The notes beneath the pieces are model-generated. The model made no database searches and was not told the origin of the DNA. It saw only the letters and a list, made by a program, of their open reading frames with translations. A stretch of 13,854 nt of DNA from Dysgonamonadaceae bacterium (GTDB taxonomy: Bacteria; Bacteroidota; Bacteroidia; Bacteroidales; Azobacteroidaceae). Position 1 is the first letter of the stretch; the number at the start of each line of letters is the position of its first letter. Positions 1-7,415 of this stretch are shown here, one piece after another. The position numbers were made by a program, and so were the translations under genes. The stretch covers positions 1 to 13,854 of the forward strand of contig JAITAH010000305.1 in the NCBI GenBank assembly GCA_031284225.1. The letters run 5' to 3'.

Positions 1-61
1 AAGTTAAGCCCGGATACGCCGATGGTACTGCAGTTGTGTGGGAGAGTAGGTCGCCGCCTTG
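1..61 (+). rRNA. rrf: 5S ribosomal RNA, 3' part (truncated by window edge)
   Basis: The first bases match the conserved 3' half of bacterial 5S rRNA: AAGTTAAGCCCG, then CGCCGATGGTACTGC, then GTGGGAGAGTAGGTCGCCGCC. The 5' half lies outside the window. The 3' end is estimated at about position 61, where the conserved stem closes just before a T-rich stretch. A strong terminator hairpin follows, which fits the end of an rRNA operon. The exact last base is uncertain by a few nucleotides. Confidence 0.88.
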
Positions 62-67
62 CTTTTG

Positions 68-115
68 AAGGACTCGCGGAAGTTAATCATTGCTTCCGCG
101 AGTCCTTGTCTTTTT
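68..115 (+). terminator. Rho-independent terminator of the rRNA operon
   Basis: A perfect 15-bp inverted repeat (68-82 pairs with 93-107) has a 10-base loop and is followed by a T-rich run up to about 115, a textbook intrinsic terminator just after the 5S rRNA. On the - strand the same hairpin lies about 45 bases past the ahpF stop codon. It may also help stop ahpF transcription, although the T tract on that side is poor. Confidence 0.9.
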
Positions 116-151
116 AAAGGTTTAAAATGGGTGATTTGATTTCCCCTGTTA

Positions 152-1702
152 TTATATAATTCCTCGCATCCTGTCTTCAAAGGCGGCCAAAGCGGCTTTC
201 GCCCCTTCTCCCATAGAAATAATGATTTGCTTGTAGGGAACGGTTGTAACATCCCCGGCCGCATAGACGCCTGGTTGATTAGTCCGGCAATGACCGTCGA
301 TCTCGACTTCTCCGTAACGATTTACAGCGACGACGTCTTGAAAGACGGAACTGTTAGCCGCCAAACCTATTTGGACAAATACTCCGTCTAATTCGACGAT
401 TCGTTCTTCCTGTGTGTTCCGGTCTTTGATGCGGAGGCTGGTTACTTTTTCGCCATTGCCGATTATTTCCAGAGTTTGGGACGATTTGAAAATTTCCACG
501 TTCGGCAAGGTCTTTACTTTTTCCTGAAGTACTTGGTCGGCTTTCAGATCGTCAAGAAATTCAAAAACGGTAACTTTTTGACAGATACCGGCCAGGTCGA
601 TAGCCGCTTCGACGCCCGAATTGCCTCCGCCTATGACTGCCACGCGCTTGTTTATATAAAACGGGCCGTCGCAATGAGGACAAAAAGCTACTCCCCGCCC
701 GATGTATTCGGCTTCGCCCGGCACATTGAGCCGGCGCCAGCTTGCTCCGGTAGCGATGATCACTGCGGGAGTAATCAATTGCTCGCCGCCTTTAACAAAG
801 ACGGTTTTCTCCGTTTCATGGATTTCAATTTTTTCTACCCGGCGGTAGTCAAACAGGTCGATCGGGTAATTCTGAATATGAAGTTTCAGATTGGCGGCTA
901 ATTGTGCGCCTGTCGTTTTCGGAACCGAAATAACATTTTCAATATCCACCGTTTCGTTCACTTGTCCGCCGGCGCGTTCGGCGACTACGGCGACTTTCAA
1001 GCCTTTCCGTGCGGAATAAATGGCGGCGGCGCTTCCTGCAGGACCTCCTCCGACGATTACTACATCGTAATGGCGCACGGAAGGATCCGTTTTTCCCGAA
1101 TCGGCGCCGTATTTCTCTTCCAATTTGCTTAATAAATCTCCCAAAGTCGCTTTTCCGCTGTGAAGCAGTTTTCCATCGGCAAAAACGGCCGGTACGCCTT
1201 GTATTTTCAGGCTTTCCACTTCTTCGCGATTGATAGCTCCGTCCACCATTTCATGGGAAATCCGGTCGTTCAGGAAGGCGGTCAGATTGAGCGATTGAAC
1301 CACATCCGGACAATTGGTACAGGTCAGAGAAACGTAAGTCGTCAGGGAAATCGGTCCTTTCAACGCTTGAATGCGGTTGCGGATAGCTTCGTCCGGAAGA
1401 TTTTTGCCTTGGCCGTCGCTATTGAGGATAGCCAGCAATAAAGACGTAAATTCATGCCCATTGGGAACGCCCCGGAATTTAATTCCCGTGTTTTTCTCAT
1501 TTTTTAATAATGAAAATTCCAGACCGTCGCCCGCTTGCAGTTGGCAGGTGATTTTGTCGGAAGAAGCCGCCACATCGTTTAATAATTCCAGCAATTCGTT
1601 CCGGCTTTCGTGGTGTGGCGAAACGGTAATACTTAGCGTATAATTCGCCTGTAAAGTGGCGAAAATGGATTTCAATTGTTCTTTAAGCGCTGAATCTAAC
1701 AT
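152..1702 (-). CDS. ahpF: Alkyl hydroperoxide reductase subunit F (NADH:peroxiredoxin reductase)
   Basis: This cytoplasmic flavoprotein passes electrons from NADH to the peroxiredoxin AhpC. At 516 residues it is close to the usual AhpF length. The N-terminal region (about 1-200) is the tandem thioredoxin-like domain, with the redox pair C128-T-N-C131 followed by PDVVQ. The FAD-binding GGGPAG is at 218-223, the thioredoxin-reductase-type active site CPHC at 341-344, the NAD(P)H-binding GGGNSG at 358-363, and the C-terminal FAD motif AAGDV near residue 480. All catalytic cysteines are present, so the protein should be active. It lies 129 bases downstream of ahpC on the same strand. No TAnnTTTG promoter is evident in that gap, so co-transcription with ahpC is likely. 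The start is the ATG at 1702; upstream is AT-rich, without a Shine-Dalgarno sequence, as is normal in Bacteroidota. Confidence 0.96.
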   Translation of the reverse strand: MLDSALKEQLKSIFATLQANYTLSITVSPHHESRNELLELLNDVAASSDKITCQLQAGDGLEFSLLKNEKNTGIKFRGVPNGHEFTSLLLAILNSDGQGKNLPDEAIRNRIQALKGPISLTTYVSLTCTNCPDVVQSLNLTAFLNDRISHEMVDGAINREEVESLKIQGVPAVFADGKLLHSGKATLGDLLSKLEEKYGADSGKTDPSVRHYDVVIVGGGPAGSAAAIYSARKGLKVAVVAERAGGQVNETVDIENVISVPKTTGAQLAANLKLHIQNYPIDLFDYRRVEKIEIHETEKTVFVKGGEQLITPAVIIATGASWRRLNVPGEAEYIGRGVAFCPHCDGPFYINKRVAVIGGGNSGVEAAIDLAGICQKVTVFEFLDDLKADQVLQEKVKTLPNVEIFKSSQTLEIIGNGEKVTSLRIKDRNTQEERIVELDGVFVQIGLAANSSVFQDVVAVNRYGEVEIDGHCRTNQPGVYAAGDVTTVPYKQIIISMGEGAKAALAAFEDRMRGII

Positions 1703-1748
1703 GATTTGTTTTGTTACTTTATTTTACAGAATTATTCTCTTTTTAAGC

Positions 1749-1784
1749 CTGTTCGCCATTGTGAGTTCTCGCAATGACGAACAG
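1749..1784. repeat. Imperfect palindrome in the ahpC-ahpF gap
   Basis: Positions 1749-1761 pair with 1772-1784 as 7 bp, one C-A mismatch and 5 bp, and a few further pairs are possible towards a small loop. Read on the - strand it contains TCGTCATTGCGAG. There is no T run directly after the hairpin on the - strand, so it is not an obvious intrinsic terminator. The core resembles, from memory, short palindromic repeats with a TCATTGCGAG core dispersed in a range of bacterial genomes. It could be such a REP-like unit or an mRNA-processing or stability hairpin that sets the ahpC:ahpF ratio. Confidence 0.6.
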
Positions 1785-1831
1785 AATCCTTTTGGGTACG
1801 GCTTCTTTGTTAAAAAACCGGCGTTAAGCGT

Positions 1832-2398
1832 TTACAGTTTTCCCACTAAATCGATGCTGGGTTTGAGCGTTTCCGCGCCTTTATGCCATTTAGCGGGACA
1901 AACTTCGTCGGGATGAGCGGCGATAAATTGCGCAGCTTCCACTTTCCGGAGCAGTTCGTCGGCATTCCGTCCGATGCCATTGTCCTGAATTTCAGCAATT
2001 TTTATTTTTCCTTCGGGATTGACGACGAAAGTGCCGCGATAGGCCATGCCGTCTTCTTCGATGTAAACGCCGAAAGCGCGGCTCAAGGCGCCGGTCGGGT
2101 CGGCCAGCATGGGATATTGGATTTTACGGATGCTTTCGGAAGCATCGTGCCAGGCCTTGTGTACGAAATGCGAATCGGCGCTTACGGAGTAAACCTCTAC
2201 GCCGGCTTCTTTGAACCGGGCGTATTTTTCCGCCATATCCACTAATTCGGTCGGACAGACAAAAGTAAAATCGGCCGGATAGAAGAAAAAGATCGCCCAC
2301 TTTCCTAAAACATCGCTACTGCTTACGGTTTTGAAATTTCCGTTGTGATACGCCTGAACCTTAAATTCCGGCAACTGAGAATTAATAATTGTTTGCAT
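1832..2398 (-). CDS. ahpC: Alkyl hydroperoxide reductase subunit C (2-Cys peroxiredoxin)
   Basis: This is a typical 2-Cys peroxiredoxin that reduces hydrogen peroxide, organic hydroperoxides and probably peroxynitrite in the cytoplasm; AhpF regenerates it. Its 188 residues match E. coli AhpC (187). The peroxidatic cysteine is C48 in FTFVCPTE and the resolving cysteine is C167 in DEVCPAKW, equivalent to C47 and C166 of E. coli. The C-terminal tail needed for the resolving step is intact. The ATG at 2398 starts the conserved N-terminal strand and lies about 23 bases after the predicted transcription start. The gene leads the ahpCF pair and is preceded by a strong Bacteroidetes-type promoter and a nested inverted repeat, which suggests peroxide-responsive control. 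Confidence 0.97.
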   Translation of the reverse strand: MQTIINSQLPEFKVQAYHNGNFKTVSSSDVLGKWAIFFFYPADFTFVCPTELVDMAEKYARFKEAGVEVYSVSADSHFVHKAWHDASESIRKIQYPMLADPTGALSRAFGVYIEEDGMAYRGTFVVNPEGKIKIAEIQDNGIGRNADELLRKVEAAQFIAAHPDEVCPAKWHKGAETLKPSIDLVGKL

Positions 2399-2427
2399 AA
2401 TACTTTATTTTATGATGAATATTGATG

Positions 2428-2459
2428 CAAAATTAGGCAAGTTTGTCAGACAAGTCAAA
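2428..2459 (-). promoter_or_regulatory. Bacteroidetes-type sigma(ABfr) promoter for ahpC
   Basis: On the - strand, TTTG (2459-2456) is separated by 20 bases from TAATTTTG (2435-2428). This matches the Bacteroidetes -33/-7 consensus (TTTG, 19-21 bases, TAnnTTTG). Transcription should start near 2421, giving a leader of roughly 23 bases before the ahpC ATG. Confidence 0.75.
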
Positions 2460-2462
2460 CTG

Positions 2463-2494
2463 ATAAATTCTATGTTTGCATAGAAAGAATTTAT
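2463..2494. promoter_or_regulatory. Nested inverted repeat, candidate OxyR-type operator upstream of ahpC
   Basis: Two dyads share nearly the same centre. The inner one is TTCTATG / CATAGAA (2468-2474 and 2479-2485); the outer one is ATAAATTC / GAATTTAT (2463-2470 and 2487-2494). The inner core has CTAT and ATAG half-sites, the words of the OxyR consensus, but spaced by 6 bases rather than 7. The element starts a few bases upstream of the ahpC -33 box, where a LysR-type activator would be expected to sit. OxyR is known to control ahpCF in Bacteroides. The assignment to OxyR is inference; the dyads themselves are directly visible. Confidence 0.5.
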
Positions 2495-2507
2495 GAAACA
2501 ATTAAAT

Positions 2508-2538
2508 TTTGTATTCCGAAAATTTATACGTAAATTTG
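2508..2538 (+). promoter_or_regulatory. Bacteroidetes-type sigma(ABfr) promoter for dnaN operon
   Basis: TTTG at 2508-2511 is followed after 19 bases by TAAATTTG at 2531-2538, an exact fit to the TTTG / TAnnTTTG consensus. The predicted start is near 2545, leaving an AT-rich leader of about 68 bases before dnaN. It is divergent from the ahpC promoter, with the nested dyad between the two. Confidence 0.7.
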
Positions 2539-2612
2539 TGGTTCAAAACGGGTAGTTGAATCAAAATAGTTAAATTAATATATAAATCAACATATAAAAC
2601 AAAGAGTACGAT

Positions 2613-3737
2613 ATGAAATTCGTTGTATCCAGTAATTTGTTATTGAGCCACTTGCAGACAGTGGGCCGGGTAATCGCTTCTAAAAATACGATCCCTATTT
2701 TAGATTGTTTTTTGTTTGAACTTCACGGAAATCGGCTGACTATTACAGCTGCCGACAGCGAAACGCGAATGATAACGACGATTGAAGTCAGTGAAGCCGA
2801 CAAGGAAGGCACTTTTGCCGTTCCGTCTAAAAACCTGTTGGAGGCGTTGAAAGAACTTCCGGAACAACCGGTAGTATTTGAAATCAACGATTTGAGCCTC
2901 GAAATGTTGATATCCTACGAAAACGGTAAATACAATTTTGTGGCGCAACGCGGCGACGAATATCCGCAATCGAAGCCTTTACGCGACGATGCGGCACGCT
3001 TAACGCTCAAAGCCGCCGATTTATTGATCGGCATTTCGCATACGATTTTTGCCAGTGGCGAAGACGAACTCCGTCCGGTGATGAACGGCGTATTTTTCGA
3101 TATCAGCCCCGAAAATATTACTTTTGTTGCATCCGACGGGCATAAATTGGTTCGTTTCAAGAACTTGACCGTAACGGGCAATGAAGCGGCCGCTTTTATC
3201 CTTCCGAAAAAGCCGGCCAACTTGCTGAAAACCATTCTTCCACGGGAAGAAGGCGAGGTGGTTATCGGGTTCGACGCCAACAATGCGTATATTACTATGG
3301 CGCATTTCGTAGTGGTCTGCCGTTTGATCGAAGGCCGATATCCCAACTACAACGGCGTGATTCCGATGAATAATCCTTATAAGGTAACGGTCGATCGCTT
3401 GAGTTTCGTTAACGCTCTGAAACGGGTAACGGTATTTGCCGATCCGGGCACGAGCTTGATTCGCCTGAGCTTTTCGCACGACAGCATTTTTATTTCGGCA
3501 CAGGATATTAATTTTTCCACGTCGGCCGAAGAAACGCTCGCCTGTCTGTACGACGGCGTGCCGATGAATATCGGTTTTAAGGGAATTTATCTGATTGAAA
3601 TCTTGAACAATATCCTGGCGGAAGAAGTGGCGCTCGAATTGGCCGATCCTTCCCGCGCCGGTTTGATTTTACCCTCGGAAAATGCAGAAGGCGAAGATTT
3701 GTTGATGCTGCTAATGCCTATGATGCTGAACGAATGA
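2613..3737 (+). CDS. dnaN: DNA polymerase III beta subunit (sliding clamp)
   Basis: DnaN forms the dimeric ring that tethers DNA polymerase III and other clamp-binding proteins to DNA. The 374-residue product has the normal length (E. coli 366) and the three-domain clamp pattern. The N-terminal MKFVVSSNLLLSHLQTVGRV, the mid-protein FVASDGHKL and the C-terminal MPM motif (368-370) are all characteristic. The start ATG at 2613 follows an A-rich leader without a Shine-Dalgarno sequence. Here dnaN is not next to dnaA; it heads a two-gene operon, its last four bases overlapping the start of the exonuclease gene, so the two are probably translationally coupled. A good promoter match lies 75-105 bases upstream. 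Confidence 0.97.
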   Translation: MKFVVSSNLLLSHLQTVGRVIASKNTIPILDCFLFELHGNRLTITAADSETRMITTIEVSEADKEGTFAVPSKNLLEALKELPEQPVVFEINDLSLEMLISYENGKYNFVAQRGDEYPQSKPLRDDAARLTLKAADLLIGISHTIFASGEDELRPVMNGVFFDISPENITFVASDGHKLVRFKNLTVTGNEAAAFILPKKPANLLKTILPREEGEVVIGFDANNAYITMAHFVVVCRLIEGRYPNYNGVIPMNNPYKVTVDRLSFVNALKRVTVFADPGTSLIRLSFSHDSIFISAQDINFSTSAEETLACLYDGVPMNIGFKGIYLIEILNNILAEEVALELADPSRAGLILPSENAEGEDLLMLLMPMMLNE

Positions 3738-4504
3738 AACTGAATTTACGAAATCCGCTCGTCTTTTTCGACCTTGAAACCACGGGTATCAACATTGTTT
3801 CCGACCGGATTGTTGAAATATCGTATTTGAAAATTCACCCCAATGGCGAAGAAGAATGTCGGACACGCCGGATCAATCCGGAGATACCCATTCCTCCGCA
3901 GGCGACGGAAATTCACGGCATTCGGGACGAAGACGTAAAAGATGCGCCGACCTTCAAATCCATTGCCAAATCGCTGGTCTCGCAAATCGAAGGTTGCGAT
4001 TTGGCGGGTTATAATTCCAACCGTTTCGATATTCCGTTGCTGGCGGAAGAGTTTCTGCGTGCAGAGGTGGATATCGACCTGATGAAGCGAAAATTTGTGG
4101 ATGTTCAAACGATTTTCCACAAAAAAGAGCAACGGACATTGGAAGCGGCTTATAAGTTTTACTGCGAAAGAGCGCTGGAAAATGCGCATACGGCCGAAGC
4201 CGATACAAGAGCTACGTATGAGATCCTGCAAGCCCAATTGGATCGTTATTCCGATTTGAAAAATGATATTTCATTCTTGTCCGACTATTCCGCCTTCGGT
4301 AATAATGTCGATTTTGCCGGCCGGGTAGTGTATAACGAGAAAATGCAGGAAATCATCAATTTCGGAAAGTACAAGGGGCGTCTCGTTGAAGAGGTTCTTC
4401 GCGAAGACCCCGGCTACTACGGATGGATTATCCAGGGAGATTTTCCTTTGTACACCAAAAAGGTGTTTACTGCCATTAAGTTGCGATCGGCGTTTAATAA
4501 ATAA
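3734..4504 (+). CDS. DnaQ-like DEDDh 3'-5' exonuclease (epsilon-type)
   Basis: This predicted 3'-5' exonuclease would proofread or trim DNA ends. Motif ExoI is FFDLETTG (11-18, acidic residues D13 and E15), ExoII is GYNSNRFDIPLL (92-103, D99), and ExoIII-epsilon is HTAEAD (152-157, H152 and D157). All four acidic residues and the histidine are present. The exonuclease domain covers about residues 8-175. A short C-terminal domain (about 205-250, FGKYKGRLVEEV then GYYGWI) resembles the small domain often appended to such exonucleases in Bacteroidota, annotated as DUF3820/QSregVF-like; this is from memory. The ATG overlaps the dnaN stop as ATGA. Whether it is the replicative epsilon subunit or a separate repair exonuclease cannot be settled from the sequence. 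Confidence 0.9.
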   Translation: MKLNLRNPLVFFDLETTGINIVSDRIVEISYLKIHPNGEEECRTRRINPEIPIPPQATEIHGIRDEDVKDAPTFKSIAKSLVSQIEGCDLAGYNSNRFDIPLLAEEFLRAEVDIDLMKRKFVDVQTIFHKKEQRTLEAAYKFYCERALENAHTAEADTRATYEILQAQLDRYSDLKNDISFLSDYSAFGNNVDFAGRVVYNEKMQEIINFGKYKGRLVEEVLREDPGYYGWIIQGDFPLYTKKVFTAIKLRSAFNK

Positions 4505-4521
4505 AAAACTGTGCCGGGCGA

Positions 4522-4563
4522 AAGGAGCTTGCGAGCGTTGGAGGGAATGCAGGCGAGCTTTTT
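4522..4563 (+). terminator. Possible terminator after the dnaN-exonuclease operon
   Basis: Positions 4522-4532 can pair with 4553-4563 (core AGCTTGC with GCGAGCT, plus flanking A-T and G-T pairs) around a loop of 20 bases, ending in five Ts. It lies 18 bases past the exonuclease stop codon. The long loop and wobble pairs make it a weak candidate. Confidence 0.4.
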
Positions 4564-4735
4564 AGAGGGTTAAATTAAAAAACAAACAAGGAAGATAATA
4601 GATATCTGCCTTCAATTCAATTGTAAAAAAGATTATAGCAATTGTAATCGTTTAGGTTCATCTGGTAGGTGGTAGGAATAGTTTTGGAAAAGCCCCAAGT
4701 TTGTTGGATTTCTCTTTTTAATCAATTATAATTTT
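4564..4735. other. AT-rich noncoding gap at the left edge of the restriction-modification island
   Basis: No gene is supported here. The stretch separates the converging exonuclease and methyltransferase genes. It holds a 9-base direct repeat CAATTGTAA (4618-4626 and 4639-4647) and a short GGTAGG doublet near 4662-4674. No clear intrinsic terminator for the methyltransferase is visible on the - strand. I saw no transposase remnant or tRNA. Confidence 0.5.
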
Positions 4736-6310
4736 CTAATTTGCAAATTGCTCTTTAAAGATATTATCTATTTCATCCACGTAAATTGTATCTTTACCAT
4801 ACAATTCTTCAATCTTCCGTTTGTTATTTATCGACAAGCTTCTCAAATCCAACATCATTCCTTTATTCAAATCGTTTGGCTCGAATTTTTGTAAGCCGTT
4901 GCCGTATTCACGAGCATTGTCTTCAAAAATGTGTCGGGCTGTATCTGTCAGCAAATAAGCGAAAAGCAAATCAATGCTAACCTCTGAGAAGAATATACTT
5001 GTTTGCGGATAAATACAATGAAAAGTTGTGAGATTTGAAATATGGGCTTCGTTTCTGACGAACCGCAAACCGTTACGGTTGAAAACCGAAACCCAAATGG
5101 GTGCAGTGGGGCGTTTTTCCAATGAATACCAGGGATTTCGACTTGCAGTTAAGAATTTTTTATCAATTTTTTCTACCTCGCCTTGTCGTAAATAATTGAG
5201 TACATTTTCATCGTTTGAATTTACGGCATTGAGTAAATAAACACTTTTACCCTGCTGTCTGAGTTCTTCAAAATCGGAAGTTGTAAAGTGATTTCCTTTC
5301 ACATCCACTGAATGACAAATACAAGGTAAGAGATATTTTTCGTCAATCTTGTATTTGTACGCTTTCGCAAGATTGAACGTAAAATAATCATTTGCACCTG
5401 TGGCAATGCCTCTTACTACTTTTGCATAAGTCGAAAACGGTACAAGATTTTTGAAATTTTGTCCATTTTGCTGTTGATAATATGCTTTCCACTTGATTTC
5501 AGGATTGAGTTCTGAAAAAGAAAATGTTTTTGAATGGTCTGATAATTTGGGGTAATTTTGAATTGTATTTTCTATCTCATGCAATTCGTTAATTGACTGA
5601 ATATTTGTGAATTGTACCTTGTCGGTTTTATGATCGTTGGCACAAAGAACAATACAGGCGGTGGTCAAAGCGTCATCAAATACATTTTCTTCAAAATTAA
5701 ACACAATAATATGTCGTAGCATTCCTGTTTTGAGCAAATGCTGTTTGACTAATCTTCCGTAATCGGAGTTTAGAAATTCCGAAGGTACAATATATGCACA
5801 TCGTCCGTTAGGTTTTAATTGGTGGATAGATTTCAGCAAAAACAAAGTGTAAAGATTGGTAAAGCCGTTTAATTTGCATTTCAATTGTTTTTCAATCTCT
5901 ATTAAAATGTTTTTATTATCATAATCATGAAATTTGAAATAGGGTGGATTGCAAATAATTCCGTCATATTTGTTGTCCCAATCGTTGTACATATAATCTT
6001 CCAACAAAAGATTAGCATTTTCGCCAAATGCCTTTTTTGCCTGGTCAAAAATAATATTATCAACTTCAAATCCTTTGATTTGCACATCGTTTTTCTTTGC
6101 GAGCAATGCTCTTGAAAAAATCCCCAAGCCTAATGCAGGTTCTAAAACAGTTTGCAGAGTTTCGCTATCCAACAACCATTTTGCCATCAATTCAGCAAGA
6201 GCAACAGGTGTAAAAAACTGGGCAAATTTTTTACGGTGTTCTAATGAAACTTGCTTTGTATAAGCAATTTCAGGTGAATTGTTGACATTATGATTGTTGT
6301 CGGAATTCAT
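4736..6310 (-). CDS. Type II DNA adenine-N6 methyltransferase (gamma class, TaqI-like)
   Basis: This enzyme would transfer a methyl group from S-adenosylmethionine to adenine in the recognition site, protecting host DNA from the partner endonuclease. The 524-residue product shows the gamma-class motif order: motif X KFAQFFTP (28-35), motif I LEPALGLGIF (56-65), motif II FEVD (81-84), motif III ED (104-105) and catalytic motif IV NPPY (121-124). The catalytic domain occupies about the first 230 residues; the rest resembles a TaqI-type target-recognition region. The start ATG lies one base after the endonuclease stop (TAA-T-ATG), so translation is probably coupled. Base composition is visibly AT-richer than in neighbouring core genes (one sampled 60-base line holds only 10 G or C), which suggests horizontal acquisition. 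The recognition sequence cannot be read from the protein. Confidence 0.9.
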   Translation of the reverse strand: MNSDNNHNVNNSPEIAYTKQVSLEHRKKFAQFFTPVALAELMAKWLLDSETLQTVLEPALGLGIFSRALLAKKNDVQIKGFEVDNIIFDQAKKAFGENANLLLEDYMYNDWDNKYDGIICNPPYFKFHDYDNKNILIEIEKQLKCKLNGFTNLYTLFLLKSIHQLKPNGRCAYIVPSEFLNSDYGRLVKQHLLKTGMLRHIIVFNFEENVFDDALTTACIVLCANDHKTDKVQFTNIQSINELHEIENTIQNYPKLSDHSKTFSFSELNPEIKWKAYYQQQNGQNFKNLVPFSTYAKVVRGIATGANDYFTFNLAKAYKYKIDEKYLLPCICHSVDVKGNHFTTSDFEELRQQGKSVYLLNAVNSNDENVLNYLRQGEVEKIDKKFLTASRNPWYSLEKRPTAPIWVSVFNRNGLRFVRNEAHISNLTTFHCIYPQTSIFFSEVSIDLLFAYLLTDTARHIFEDNAREYGNGLQKFEPNDLNKGMMLDLRSLSINNKRKIEELYGKDTIYVDEIDNIFKEQFAN

Positions 6311-6311
6311 A

Positions 6312-7415
6312 TTAAAAATTGCCTTTAATTCCTAAAATGTTTGTCAAATTATTAATGTCAAGATAAGCAGTTCCGCCTTTGAAAGTTACATAAAACAACA
6401 ATCGTCCTCTGTCCATTTCTTTGCGAACACTTTCGTGGTTTGGTTCATCCACTTTGTATGCAATTGCTATCCCTGACTTGGAATTGATTTTAATAGTAGT
6501 TTTGTTCTGATTTTTTGTGTCGGATTCAACTGAAAAAATAACACCATCGTTGTCGGGATTGGAAATGATTTGCAGGATTTGTTCAAATGGAATACCGTAA
6601 ACCTTATCGAAAAATACTTGAAAATAGAAATGCGGAACATTAAAAGTTTCAATCCATTTATAAACCACCTTAATATCTTCCACTTTCGGCGTAATAGAAA
6701 GATAATCACGCTTTTGAATTTCCTTAATTGCAGATTTTAGTTGCTTAAAAAGTTCGTTGAGTTGTATTAAACGCTCACTGGAACGCCAGCCCGGCACCTT
6801 GAACCCGACAACATTTAGCGTTTTAATAGTAATTCCATTCAACAGGTCAATATAATTTTCCCGCAGCGGATGGGCGAGTATGTCTTTATATTCAGCAAGT
6901 ATTTTGTCTTTAGTTTCTAACGCAATTTTGGTGAATTTTTCCGTTCTGATTTGCATAGCTTCTTCATAACGATCAATCAAAAAAGTACTGGAACGAACTT
7001 CTATACCTGCAATTGCTTTTTTAACATATTCGGTAATTTGTTCATGTGGAGTGTGGCTAATGTCAAAGCCTAACTTCTCTTGAAAATCCGCTTTCTTGAA
7101 AATCAATAGATCGGGGCGTTTTCCAATCGTATCTAATTCGTTTTGAAACTCTTGAAAGAAAGTATCAAATCCTTCTTCACCTGCAATCAAATCATCGGAC
7201 TTTCCATATTTTACAGCAACATAGTTATTTGAGTTTTCGTTAATTGCACGTGTAATAAGATTTTCTGCCCAATCGCCTTGTTCTTTGTTAGTTATAAAAT
7301 TGGAAGAGGCTTGTGTTGGTGTGCGAGTAAGGTCGCGTGGTTGCGAAAAATTAACCAGCCCCTCAGGTACTCCTTTTGTTAATTCTCTGACTTTTTCAAA
7401 ATAGGTCATAGCCAT
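6312..7415 (-). CDS. Type II restriction endonuclease, possibly AccI-like
   Basis: The position immediately before a Type II methyltransferase, the 367-residue length and PD-(D/E)xK-like elements support a restriction endonuclease. Visible elements are a conserved-looking helix [10 protein letters not shown] (43-52), RPDLLIF (100-106, D102) and IEVRSS (138-143). In the usual motif the last element would be (D/E)-x-K; here E139-V-R141 has arginine in the lysine position if this alignment is right. My impression of NKEQGDWAE plus KRPDLLIF is of the AccI family, whose type member cuts GT(A/C)(G/T)AC, but this is from memory and tentative. Two in-frame ATGs (7415 and 7409) could start the protein. 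No controller (C) protein gene is present. The gene is AT-rich like its partner and unlike the flanks. Confidence 0.7.
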   Translation of the reverse strand: MAMTYFEKVRELTKGVPEGLVNFSQPRDLTRTPTQASSNFITNKEQGDWAENLITRAINENSNNYVAVKYGKSDDLIAGEEGFDTFFQEFQNELDTIGKRPDLLIFKKADFQEKLGFDISHTPHEQITEYVKKAIAGIEVRSSTFLIDRYEEAMQIRTEKFTKIALETKDKILAEYKDILAHPLRENYIDLLNGITIKTLNVVGFKVPGWRSSERLIQLNELFKQLKSAIKEIQKRDYLSITPKVEDIKVVYKWIETFNVPHFYFQVFFDKVYGIPFEQILQIISNPDNDGVIFSVESDTKNQNKTTIKINSKSGIAIAYKVDEPNHESVRKEMDRGRLLFYVTFKGGTAYLDINNLTNILGIKGNF

